Source: Hellea sp.
GTDB taxonomy: Bacteria > Pseudomonadota > Alphaproteobacteria > Caulobacterales > Maricaulaceae
NCBI GenBank assembly: GCA_013002305.1
Contig: JABDKG010000040.1
Location: forward strand, 1 to 64,000
Reading direction: 5' to 3'
DNA length: 64,000 nt
The notes under the pieces are model-generated. The model saw only the letters and a program-made list of their open reading frames with translations. It made no database searches and had not been told where the DNA came from. Of this stretch, positions 9,002 to 16,910 are shown in pieces. The first letter of the stretch is position 1; the number at the start of each line of letters is the position of its first letter. The position numbers and the translations under genes were made by a program.

Positions 9002-9615
9002 ATCGCCGCCGAGAGCGCAAACAGGGCCTGCGCTCCGAAATAAAGCGGCGTAATCGCCAGCGCATTGAGACCCTCACCTTTGACGAACCGGTCGCGGGCG
9101 ACAAACATATCAGAGAGCGCGAACATCGCCGCCGCGATCGGCACAATGATCAGGCTGACATTTAATGCTGTAATGACCATGGCGATAATGATCACGGAAT
9201 AGATTGCGACGGGCACGACCATATCCTTGGGGAGATGGTGTCTAACCCAGATGAAAAAACCCAGTCCGGCGATAATCGCGGCAATGGCTAGAGCGTGAAA
9301 AGAGAAGCCGTCTGCGTAAACAATAAAAGCCCAAAAATATAGAACATGTCCGATCGCGAATGCGGCCATGCCGAGTTTGAACAAGAGCGGCTTTCCGCGC
9401 GGCAGTAAAAGCACATCGCCCGCGGCGCAAGCGATCAGGCCCCATAAAATATATTGTCCATAGGGCCAGTAAATCGCGCCGCCGAGAAGTGCGATCAGAA
9501 TAAACCCGAGCGCGGCAAGCGGCTTTAGAAAATATTGCCAATTCCGGCGCCGGCCAAACTCGGCCCAAGTCAGCACCAGAACCAAAACAGCATAGATCCC
9601 GACAACCGCGTTCAT
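8998..9615 (-). CDS. YhhN/TMEM86-family membrane protein
   Basis: 205 residues with about eight hydrophobic helices and the YhhN-family pattern: LGGAIYWPYGQYILWGLIACAAGDVLLL, MAAFAIGHVLYFWAF, and ALSDMFVARDRFV near the end. Some members of the family (TMEM86B) hydrolyse lysoplasmalogen; most bacterial ones are uncharacterised. It begins 4 bases after the cenR stop on the same strand, so it is probably the second gene of a cenR operon. Confidence 0.85.
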   Translation of the reverse strand: MNAVVGIYAVLVLVLTWAEFGRRRNWQYFLKPLAALGFILIALLGGAIYWPYGQYILWGLIACAAGDVLLLPRGKPLLFKLGMAAFAIGHVLYFWAFIVYADGFSFHALAIAAIIAGLGFFIWVRHHLPKDMVVPVAIYSVIIIAMVITALNVSLIIVPIAAAMFALSDMFVARDRFVKGEGLNALAITPLYFGAQALFALSAAI

Positions 9616-9619
9616 AAAA

Positions 9620-10327
9620 CTAGGCCATCACCAGCCGGTAACCGCCGGGCTCGGTCACGAGCAGCGTAGCGATGCCTTTTTCAGGCTCGATTTTTTGACG
9701 CAGGCGATAGACATGGGTCTCCAGCGTGTGAGTGGTGACGCCTGAATTATATCCCCAGACCTCATGGAGTAGCTCATCACGGCCGACCGGCTTGCCGCCG
9801 GCGCGGTAGAGGTATTTTAAAATATTGGTTTCTTTTTCGGTCAGGCGAATGTCGCGCGGCTGTTTGCCGTCATCATCCTCGGGCGAGACGAGGCGCTTAT
9901 AGGCGGGCTTAAATTCATAAGGGCCGATTTTAAAAGTGGCTTCCTCACTTTGTTCGAAACTACGAAGATGGGCGCGCAGACGGGCCAGCAAAACCGCAAA
10001 CCGAAACGGTTTGGTGACATAATCATTGGCCCCGGAGTTCAGGCCCAAAATTTCATTCATATCGTCATCATTGCCGGTCAGCATCACAATGGGCGCGGCA
10101 ATGCCGTTTTTGCGCATAATATCGCAGGCCTCGGTTCCCAGCATATCCGGCAGATCGACATCGAGCAAAATCAGATCGAACGGACTGGCCTTGGCCATTT
10201 CAATACCGTCTGTTGCGGTCGCAGCGCCCGCCGTTTCAAATTCATCATAAAGGGCAAACTGCTCTTCTAGTTCTTCGCGTAAATCATCATCATCATCGAT
10301 AAGAAGGAGTCGTTTTTTTACGGCCAT
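9620..10327 (-). CDS. cenR: OmpR-type response regulator, CenR orthologue
   Basis: 235 residues. Receiver domain 5-120 with the acidic cluster DDDDD, phospho-acceptor Asp56 in LILLDVDLPD, and GANDYVTKPFRFAVLLARLRA. A winged-helix output domain (about 130-233) ends LETHVYRLRQKIEPEKG...LLVTEPGGYRLV. The unusually conserved stretch HEVWGYNSGVTTHTLETH is what I recognise as CenR, an envelope-integrity regulator that is essential in Caulobacter and Rhodobacter. No kinase (CenK) is adjacent. It shares a 94-base divergent region with a YkuD transpeptidase gene, a plausible target. Confidence 0.87.
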   Translation of the reverse strand: MAVKKRLLLIDDDDDLREELEEQFALYDEFETAGAATATDGIEMAKASPFDLILLDVDLPDMLGTEACDIMRKNGIAAPIVMLTGNDDDMNEILGLNSGANDYVTKPFRFAVLLARLRAHLRSFEQSEEATFKIGPYEFKPAYKRLVSPEDDDGKQPRDIRLTEKETNILKYLYRAGGKPVGRDELLHEVWGYNSGVTTHTLETHVYRLRQKIEPEKGIATLLVTEPGGYRLVMA

Positions 10328-10421
10328 TTTAGTCCTTTTATCATCGCGTGGTTTTAGGCTTGCTTATTGTCTTAGGCTAATGTCATTTGGCTCGCAAGTT
10401 TTCACAAATTCGTGAGCGGAT

Positions 10422-10931
10422 ATGAGCATCATTGTCAATTGCGCCGAAAAAACCATCTCTTTTAATGGCAAAACCTATTCGTGCCGGATCGGGCGCGGCG
10501 GCTATATTGATGGCTCAAAGGGCCGGGAAGGAGACGAGAAAACCCCGCTTGGCGATTATGTCATCCGTTTTGGGTTTTACCGGCCCGACCGGCTCTCTGC
10601 GCCTCTGCCTACCGCGCTTAACATGATCGCGCTTACTGCGGACGATGGTTGGTGTGACGGGGCGAATGATCCTGCCTACAACCGGTTTGTCAAAACGTCT
10701 AATCCCGGATCCCATGAAAAATTATGGCGTTCTGACGGGGCCTATGATGTGGTCTTGGTGATCAGCCATAATGACAGTCCGCCGGAGCCAAATTGTGGCT
10801 CAGCGGTGTTTATTCATATTGCGCAGCCGGATGACCGGGAGACGCTTGGATGCGTCGCGCTTACCCCGGATGTGATGGTAAAACTGCTGGCGGTCGTGTA
10901 CCCGGAAATAATGATCAGAATAAAAGCCTGA
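10422..10931 (+). CDS. L,D-transpeptidase (YkuD) family protein
   Basis: 169 residues, essentially a bare YkuD domain with no signal peptide visible. The catalytic motif is HIAQPDDRETLGCVAL (His132, Cys144); the usual S/T-x-G-C-V/I is here T-L-G-C-V. It also has the GREGDEKTPLGDYVIRFGFYRP substrate-loop pattern seen in the alphaproteobacterial cytosolic-looking group. L,D-transpeptidases form 3-3 crosslinks or attach proteins to peptidoglycan; a member without an export signal may instead act on intracellular muropeptides or use another route. Divergent from cenR. Confidence 0.85.
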   Translation: MSIIVNCAEKTISFNGKTYSCRIGRGGYIDGSKGREGDEKTPLGDYVIRFGFYRPDRLSAPLPTALNMIALTADDGWCDGANDPAYNRFVKTSNPGSHEKLWRSDGAYDVVLVISHNDSPPEPNCGSAVFIHIAQPDDRETLGCVALTPDVMVKLLAVVYPEIMIRIKA

Positions 10932-10982
10932 TTTATTTGCGTGCTGGCCCGATATTGGCCGGATACTTGCTTCATAGCCTTT

Positions 10983-11282
10983 ATGAAGCGGAACCTCATA
11001 TTAGCCGGGCTTTTTCTGGTCTTTACTCTATCCATGAGCGCGGTGCGTTATTTGGAGGATTACACGATCAGCTATGAAGGCTGCGCGGCAAAGTGGCTAC
11101 AATCAGTACAGGACGCGAAAACCTCTCCGCAGCTCGCAGCCTATTTGATCGAAGATTTGCAGGATAATAGGATGAGCTATAATGGTTTTGCCTGCCCAAA
11201 ATTGCGGGCAAACCACAAAACCCACATTCAAGACCAATTGACCGTAAGCTTAAGACCCGCACTGCGCGGGCTTAAAAACTAG
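10983..11282 (+). CDS. Hypothetical secreted or membrane-anchored protein, 99 aa
   Basis: Not recognised. From the ATG at 10983 it starts MKRNLILAGLFLVFTLSMSA, a signal peptide or anchor; an upstream ATG at 10941 would put a longer polar stretch before it. Two cysteines in the mature part (EGCAAKW and NGFACPKL) could form a disulphide in the periplasm. It is 51 bases downstream of the YkuD gene and its stop abuts the convergent metallopeptidase gene. No Shine-Dalgarno is obvious. Confidence 0.6.
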   Translation: MKRNLILAGLFLVFTLSMSAVRYLEDYTISYEGCAAKWLQSVQDAKTSPQLAAYLIEDLQDNRMSYNGFACPKLRANHKTHIQDQLTVSLRPALRGLKN

Positions 11283-11283
11283 C

Positions 11284-12057
11284 CTAAAATTCGGCGCCGA
11301 CCGCGTGTAAAAATGCGCCGTTTTTCTTGAGCCAGTTTTTGGCCTTTTTATATTCCGGAAATATCCCCGCAACGACCGCCCAATAAGCGCGGCTGTGATT
11401 GGCTTCGATCATGTGGGCGCATTCATGGGCGGCGACATAATCGAGCACAAAGGGCGGGGCAGAGATTAGTCGCCACGAATAGGATATATGGCCTTTGCCG
11501 TTTCGGGTAATACAGGAGCCCCAGCGCGAGCTTGTGTCGCGCACGGAGATTTTCTCAATCGGGCGGGAAAGCTCCCCGGCGTAAAACCGGCTCGCTGTTT
11601 CAAGTCTCTCCCGCGCCTCGCGGATCAAAAGGCGTTTGACCCGGCCGTGAAATGTGCCTTCGGGCGCAGGCACTCTTATTTCGCGCAAATTCCGGTCCAC
11701 TTTGGGGTGGCCACGGCCGGCAACGTGGCGCAGGCGGAAAATTTCGCCCTCGAATAATATAGGCGCGTTATCCTCAAAGGGCTGAGCCGGCGGCAGGGCT
11801 TCCAGCTGGACTTCAATCCAGTCTCGCTGCTCCCTGACAAAACACATCGCCTTGGGCAGGGAGCGAATGCCCGGAACAATGACTGAAACCTCTCTTTCAC
11901 TGGGCTTAACCTTGACCGAAATCCGGCTCGCACGGTCGGAATTCTTGTAAATAATTCTCGGATCTTCAGGGTCGCGAATTGGCAGTTTTGCTTTTGTTTC
12001 CGAAAGTTTACTGCTATGAAGGCTTTTGAATTGAATTTTAGATAGGAAACCAGACAT
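11284..12057 (-). CDS. YgjP-like zinc metallopeptidase (DUF45, M48-related)
   Basis: 257 residues. The C-terminal half carries the zinc site AAHECAHMIEANHSRAYW: HExxH plus the downstream His, with SSRWGSCITRNGKGHISYSWRL before it, the hallmark of YgjP/DUF45 proteins. Function in the cell is unknown for most members; the fold is of SprT/M48 type and soluble. Residues 1-33 are not part of the conserved core. The only good start, ATG at 12055-12057, overlaps by two bases the divergent start of the first array gene; I see no GTG or TTG start between it and the conserved core. Confidence 0.85.
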   Translation of the reverse strand: MSGFLSKIQFKSLHSSKLSETKAKLPIRDPEDPRIIYKNSDRASRISVKVKPSEREVSVIVPGIRSLPKAMCFVREQRDWIEVQLEALPPAQPFEDNAPILFEGEIFRLRHVAGRGHPKVDRNLREIRVPAPEGTFHGRVKRLLIREARERLETASRFYAGELSRPIEKISVRDTSSRWGSCITRNGKGHISYSWRLISAPPFVLDYVAAHECAHMIEANHSRAYWAVVAGIFPEYKKAKNWLKKNGAFLHAVGAEF

Positions 12058-13603
12058 GATTACTTTGCGTCATACAGTGAGCGCTTTGGCTCTGTCCACC
12101 CTGCTTGTTATGGGGGCTTGCAAGAAAAACAGCGGCGACGCGCCGGATATTGATGTAAAAGTCAAATCTGCCGATGCCAATCTTATGAAAAAACTTCTCG
12201 AAGTTGATGACCGTACGGTTGCCGACGTCGAAGCAGATGAGGCCTTAACGGCCATGGGCCTTAAGTCAAAATCACCCAGACTGACATGGGATTCCATGAG
12301 CGGTAGCGGCGGCGATTATCAGTATAAAAACCTGACCCTGAAAACCGATGACGGTGAAGATGTAAAAATTGCCGGTCTAAACTTTGACGGCGTTCACATG
12401 TCCGGCGACCATGCAACCTTTGACAAAATGTCAATTTCCGGCGTGAGCATTAGTGATGACGACGTGACGGGCTCGATTGACAGCCTGACATTGTCGCGTC
12501 CACACCCACAAGTGGCTGCAGCTATATTGCAGGGCGTCGGCGATCTCGACTCTCTGGAAGGTTTGGATTTCGATCTGGATAATGGCGAAGCGTTTGGAGC
12601 CTTGTTGCTCGAAGGCATGAAGGTCAAAGCTGATGACGCCGATGTCACCATTGATACATTTGGCTGGGGCACAGATGTAGCCACAGGTAAAGGCACATTC
12701 CTGGCGAAAAATATTAGCGTGATTGCGGATGATGGCGGCGACAAAGTCAACATCTCACTCAAGACCATGTCAGCGACCGATGTCAGCGCCGAAATTATGA
12801 GCGCATTTAAGAGCGGCTTTAACGGTGAAGGCATGCCAAGCATTAACCCGTTTCAGTCCGGTTATGGCAATATGCTTTTAGAAGATCTCAATGTGTCTGT
12901 AGAAGGGTTCAACCTCAACCTTGAAGGCGTCGAGGCGTCGTCTAAAACCAAAGGCGACATTGTCACGGAGAAGTCGGTTATGAAGCCTCTGCGGATCAAG
13001 TTCGATGGCGGCGACATGCTGCCTTACGAGATGCGCGAAGCTAAAGAAGCGCTCGACAAGATGGGTTATGATGAGCTGGTTTTCACCGCGACATCAAAAT
13101 CTGTTAAAAATAAGAGCAAAGACTCTTTGGTTGTTTCAGATTCCAACTTCACAATGGTCGACGGATTTAAGCTCAATTATGATCTTAAAGCGACCGGGCT
13201 TGAAGCCATTTCAAAAGCCCAGACCGGTATGGACGCCATGGACAATCCAATGGGCGGCATGGAAAACCTTGTCATTGAAAGCATGAATATCAGCTTCACT
13301 GACGATTCCATTCTGGACCGCGCTCTGACATTGGCAGCCGAGGAAAGCGGTCAAAGCCCGGCCTTGATGAAAACTCAGGCGCAAATGGGACTGATGATGT
13401 TGCCGGCTATGGCCGAAAACAAGGCGCAGGGTAAAATTATGTCGGATCTGGCCGACGCTCTGGGCAAATTTATTTCAGACGGCGGAACATTGACCATGTC
13501 GGTTAATCCGCCCACTCCGATCGCTGTCTCGACGCTCGAAAATATGGGCGATGGCCCCGAAGTTATTGAGAAGCTTGGACTTTCTTTCGGACATAAAAAA
13601 TAA
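12056..13603 (+). CDS. Array lipoprotein 1 of 5 (unknown family)
   Basis: 515 residues. Lipoprotein signal with LVMGAC, modified Cys22; Lys at +2 predicts release to the outer membrane by the E. coli rule. Not a family I can name. Visible layout: a helix (about 40-70); a TWDSMSGSGGDYQYKNL motif at about 80; long beta-rich repeats with alternating polar/hydrophobic residues; then a C-terminal block from about 405, ISFTDDSILDRALTLAAEE, a Met-rich helix (MGLMMLPAMAE), a FISDGGTLTMSVNPP strand, and a final LGLSFGHKK. The same blocks recur in the next four genes. AsmA- or YdgA-like beta architecture is possible but unproven. It has its own terminator, unlike the other four. Confidence 0.85.
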   Translation: MITLRHTVSALALSTLLVMGACKKNSGDAPDIDVKVKSADANLMKKLLEVDDRTVADVEADEALTAMGLKSKSPRLTWDSMSGSGGDYQYKNLTLKTDDGEDVKIAGLNFDGVHMSGDHATFDKMSISGVSISDDDVTGSIDSLTLSRPHPQVAAAILQGVGDLDSLEGLDFDLDNGEAFGALLLEGMKVKADDADVTIDTFGWGTDVATGKGTFLAKNISVIADDGGDKVNISLKTMSATDVSAEIMSAFKSGFNGEGMPSINPFQSGYGNMLLEDLNVSVEGFNLNLEGVEASSKTKGDIVTEKSVMKPLRIKFDGGDMLPYEMREAKEALDKMGYDELVFTATSKSVKNKSKDSLVVSDSNFTMVDGFKLNYDLKATGLEAISKAQTGMDAMDNPMGGMENLVIESMNISFTDDSILDRALTLAAEESGQSPALMKTQAQMGLMMLPAMAENKAQGKIMSDLADALGKFISDGGTLTMSVNPPTPIAVSTLENMGDGPEVIEKLGLSFGHKK

Positions 13604-13626
13604 ACCGAACTCAGTTTTAAAATCCG

Positions 13627-13657
13627 AAAACCCGCTCTTTCAGGGCGGGTTTTTGTT
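13627..13657 (+). terminator. Rho-independent terminator after array gene 1
   Basis: Stem AAAACCCGC (13627-13635) pairs with GCGGGTTTT (13645-13653) around a 9-base loop, and runs into a T tract. It lies 24 bases after the stop of array gene 1 and separates its transcript from array genes 2-5. Confidence 0.85.
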
Positions 13658-13736
13658 GTCTGGGCCTAAAATTTGCTTATGAAGACATCTCATTGTGGGG
13701 AATATCGGATTTCCTGTGTCTGTTTGCGGGAATATT

Positions 13737-15230
13737 ATGTCCATCCAAAATTTATCAACGGCGCTATTGCTGTCATCTGCCATCGCCCTTTCGGCGTGCG
13801 GGAAAAAGAAACCGGCCTCTGTTGACCTTAGCGCGCTGACAATTGCGAGCCTTGAGGCGCAAACCGAAATCAAATCAGCATCCATTGACGAAAGCTCGGC
13901 CATGACGGCTTTGTCGGCTTTGCGATTATCGGAAGATGCCGGGCCGTTCGACTGGGCGGCAATGTCAGGCTCTTCCGGGACATATGAATATACGGATTTC
14001 GCGCCTGATAATGGCGGGTTCTCAGCTGATAAAATGATTGTTTCCGGCGTCACCCAAGGCGAGTCCCCGGAATTTGACCGGATTGAATTTCAGCGCCTGG
14101 AAATGGGCAGTACGCTAATTGAAAGCCTTGTGCTCGCCAATCCTGTCGACGGAAAATCCGTACCCTTCATTCAAGGCCTGCTCGGTGACAAACCTTCTGT
14201 TGCCCTAATGGGCGAGCATTTTGAGGCCGGTATCATTCAGACCTATAGTTTTGATATTCCGGAAGCCGACATGTCGGGCGGCGGCCAAACAATAGCCTTT
14301 GGGCCATCTGCCGACGGAAAAAACAGAGACATAATCATTGAGGGCATGAGCCTGTTTTTCGACATGACTGAGTTCGAAATGCAGATCGATATGGGCGCGC
14401 TTAAAGTGACGGGTGCTTCGCCAAAATATCTATCCATAATGGTGGATACCTATGCTGGCGTGATGCCCGAAGGCAACTCTATTTATATGCATAATTATGC
14501 TGACGAGTTTGAAGTTCTGGATTTGACGATGAAATTTGGCGAAGAAGTTAGTGTTGAAATGCCCCGATTTTATGGCACGGCGACCCAACTAAAAGGCGGC
14601 GGCTATAGTTCTGTGTCTTATTTCGAGAAGTCTAAAATCATCCTCCCGCCATCCGATGAATTGACCAAAATATTTGGCGGAAACGAACTTTCTTTTTTTG
14701 GCGAGACTGACCAAACGGTGGACGTTGCCAAGGACCGCATGACGGTTGACCGTTTTTATTTGGAGTTTCCGGAAAACTTTAACATCAACTTCGAAATTGA
14801 CTTAAGCGGTATGATTGAACTCCAGAACAGCTATGCTGGAAAAACCATGGCAGAGATGATGATGGCGGATGAGATGGCTTTCGTGCCGGATATTGATCTA
14901 ATCAGATTCTCCTTTGAGGATAGCGGTCTTATGGACCGTGTCTGGAAAATGGCCGCTGAAGAGCAGGAGCAAAAACCGGCTATGCTGAAGCAGCAGGCCA
15001 AGATGGGATTGATGATGCTGCCGGCCATGGCTGAGGACGATTCTGAGAAAAAACTCATGACCGAAATGGCTGAGGCTCTGGACGGTTTTATTGATGATGG
15101 CGGCACTCTGATATTTGAGATGAAGCCCGAAGGCGGGTTCGATTTTTCAAATCTGGAAAATATGGACACGCCTGAGATACGCGGCGAACTTCTTGACGGC
15201 ATGGGCTTGAAATTCAAACATAAGAAATAA
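13737..15230 (+). CDS. Array lipoprotein 2 of 5 (unknown family)
   Basis: 497 residues from the ATG at 13737; an upstream GTG at 13695 would bury the signal. Lipobox LSAC with Cys21 followed by GKKK. Same blocks as array gene 1: DWAAMSGSSGTYEYTDF near residue 65, a beta-rich middle, and a C-terminal ISFEDSGLMDRVWKMAAEE-like block (here RFSFEDSGLMDRVW), KMGLMMLPAMAED, FIDDGGTLIFEMKP and GLKFKHKK. The C-terminal block is closest to that of gene 1, so these two look like the most recent duplicates. Likely first gene of an operon with genes 3-5, starting in the 80-base gap after the gene 1 terminator. Confidence 0.85.
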   Translation: MSIQNLSTALLLSSAIALSACGKKKPASVDLSALTIASLEAQTEIKSASIDESSAMTALSALRLSEDAGPFDWAAMSGSSGTYEYTDFAPDNGGFSADKMIVSGVTQGESPEFDRIEFQRLEMGSTLIESLVLANPVDGKSVPFIQGLLGDKPSVALMGEHFEAGIIQTYSFDIPEADMSGGGQTIAFGPSADGKNRDIIIEGMSLFFDMTEFEMQIDMGALKVTGASPKYLSIMVDTYAGVMPEGNSIYMHNYADEFEVLDLTMKFGEEVSVEMPRFYGTATQLKGGGYSSVSYFEKSKIILPPSDELTKIFGGNELSFFGETDQTVDVAKDRMTVDRFYLEFPENFNINFEIDLSGMIELQNSYAGKTMAEMMMADEMAFVPDIDLIRFSFEDSGLMDRVWKMAAEEQEQKPAMLKQQAKMGLMMLPAMAEDDSEKKLMTEMAEALDGFIDDGGTLIFEMKPEGGFDFSNLENMDTPEIRGELLDGMGLKFKHKK

Positions 15231-15257
15231 AGACATTATTGCGATCGGAGCAAGGTG

Positions 15258-16901
15258 ATGAATAAGAAACAATTGGCCTTGGCCAGCATGGCAGCCATAC
15301 TGATCAGTCTGACGGCGTGTGGTAACAAAGATAAAGCCGAAAAATCTGACGCGGCGGGCATTAGCGTTCCGGCCGCTGACTTTAGCCAGCTTCCTGATGT
15401 CAAACCGGACTGGATTAATTCCCAGATCATTAACGATTTTGACGGCAAAGGCCTAACGGATGACGATTTTGCCGCTGCCCTTGAGCGCCTGAAAGAAGAT
15501 GGGATGAGCTGGGAAAGTGAAAGTGGCTCCGACGGAAATTATACGCTGAGAAATGTCGCATTTTTGGAAGAGAATATTACGGCCAGCGAAATCAAGGTTT
15601 CCGGTCTGCGTCTATTGGAGGACAATTCATTATTTGTCGACACATTGGAATTTATCGATCTACAACAGCCCGAAAGTGAGTTTGACCCGGCCGTGAAGAT
15701 CGCCCGGTTCGCCATTGATTTGCCGACCAATGTGCAAATCGATCAAATGGTTCAGGCCTTCGAAAACCATCCCGAATTTTCAATGTTCTCAGATGGATTG
15801 TCAGAGCCATTGCCTAAAGGATTTCTGTCTTTCGGAAGCGGATATATGGAAGACATTACCTTCGCGGATAGCGACGTAAAAATGTCTTTGGACTTTTTGG
15901 GTTGGGCCGAAGAAGGGAAGCGCCGCGCCTCAATGTTGATGAGCAATCTCAAAATGGAATCTGTCAACTCTGATGATAATGTTGACATCCGCATTGATGA
16001 AATTTTTATCAATGGCATCGACATGGATTATTTAGAAGGCGAGCTGGTTGAGGATCCGTTTCGCTCTGACCTTTTCTCCCGTCAGGTCCGTAGTATGAAG
16101 ATCGACACGATGGAGATTAAAGCGGCTGATGTGGACATGAAGCTCCCCGAGCTTCTGGTCTGGTATACTGAACCGGAAAATGGCCGCTATTACAGCTATT
16201 TTGAAATGCCGTCTCTGACGATAGACGCCATTAAAGGGGATGGACCGTCCGACTTCGTCGATACACTTGGAACGCTCGGATATGATAGACTTGAGTTTGC
16301 CGGGCGGACGACCGCTGTGATGGACGAGAAACTGGACCTCATGGAGATCGATCATTTTGACATTTCAATGAAAGACGGATTTTCGATCGGAATGGATTAC
16401 AAGATCACGGGCGGCGATGCCATGATGACAGGGATCAAGAAATCTATCGCCCGGATCGAGGCTTGGGAAGAAGGCGAGGGTGACGATGATTTTGACGGCG
16501 AAACCGACATGGCCGAAGCTTTCAATCTATTGAATATCGAGCAGTTCGAGATCTCATTTAAAGACGATTCCATTCTTGACCGCGCTTTTAAACTCGCGGC
16601 TGCAGAGCAGGGCGGATCGGTCGCCATGGTCAGGCAACAGGCTAAAGCCGCTGTGATGATGTCCTCTCTGGCCGCCGAGAGTGAATATCAAATGAAGTTG
16701 ACCAAATCATTTGCTGAGAGCCTTCAGGGCCTGATCGATGATGGCGGCACGTTTAAATTTTCAATGACCCAAGACAAGAATTATGATTTGGGATCGGCGT
16801 TGATGAATATTTTCAGTGAGGAATTAGGCGTCTTTGGAGAGGAAGTTGATTTAGATGAGACGCTGAAGGCTTTAAATATCAAGTTTGAACATCAGAAATA
16901 G
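15258..16901 (+). CDS. Array lipoprotein 3 of 5 (unknown family)
   Basis: 547 residues. Start chosen at ATG 15258 (GGAG at 15247-15250) over the adjoining GTG at 15255. Lipobox SLTAC, Cys21. Shares the SWESESGSDGNYTLRNV motif near residue 85 and the C-terminal set: ISFKDDSILDRAFKLAAAEQ, a helix with AAVMMSSLAAESEYQ, LIDDGGTFKFSMT and LNIKFEHQK. The middle is acidic and beta-rich. It follows gene 2 by 27 bases and precedes gene 4 by 9, so it is inside a transcript. No catalytic motif is apparent, which suits a structural or lipid/peptide-binding role, but this is inference. Confidence 0.85.
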   Translation: MNKKQLALASMAAILISLTACGNKDKAEKSDAAGISVPAADFSQLPDVKPDWINSQIINDFDGKGLTDDDFAAALERLKEDGMSWESESGSDGNYTLRNVAFLEENITASEIKVSGLRLLEDNSLFVDTLEFIDLQQPESEFDPAVKIARFAIDLPTNVQIDQMVQAFENHPEFSMFSDGLSEPLPKGFLSFGSGYMEDITFADSDVKMSLDFLGWAEEGKRRASMLMSNLKMESVNSDDNVDIRIDEIFINGIDMDYLEGELVEDPFRSDLFSRQVRSMKIDTMEIKAADVDMKLPELLVWYTEPENGRYYSYFEMPSLTIDAIKGDGPSDFVDTLGTLGYDRLEFAGRTTAVMDEKLDLMEIDHFDISMKDGFSIGMDYKITGGDAMMTGIKKSIARIEAWEEGEGDDDFDGETDMAEAFNLLNIEQFEISFKDDSILDRAFKLAAAEQGGSVAMVRQQAKAAVMMSSLAAESEYQMKLTKSFAESLQGLIDDGGTFKFSMTQDKNYDLGSALMNIFSEELGVFGEEVDLDETLKALNIKFEHQK

Positions 16902-16910
16902 GCCTTATCC

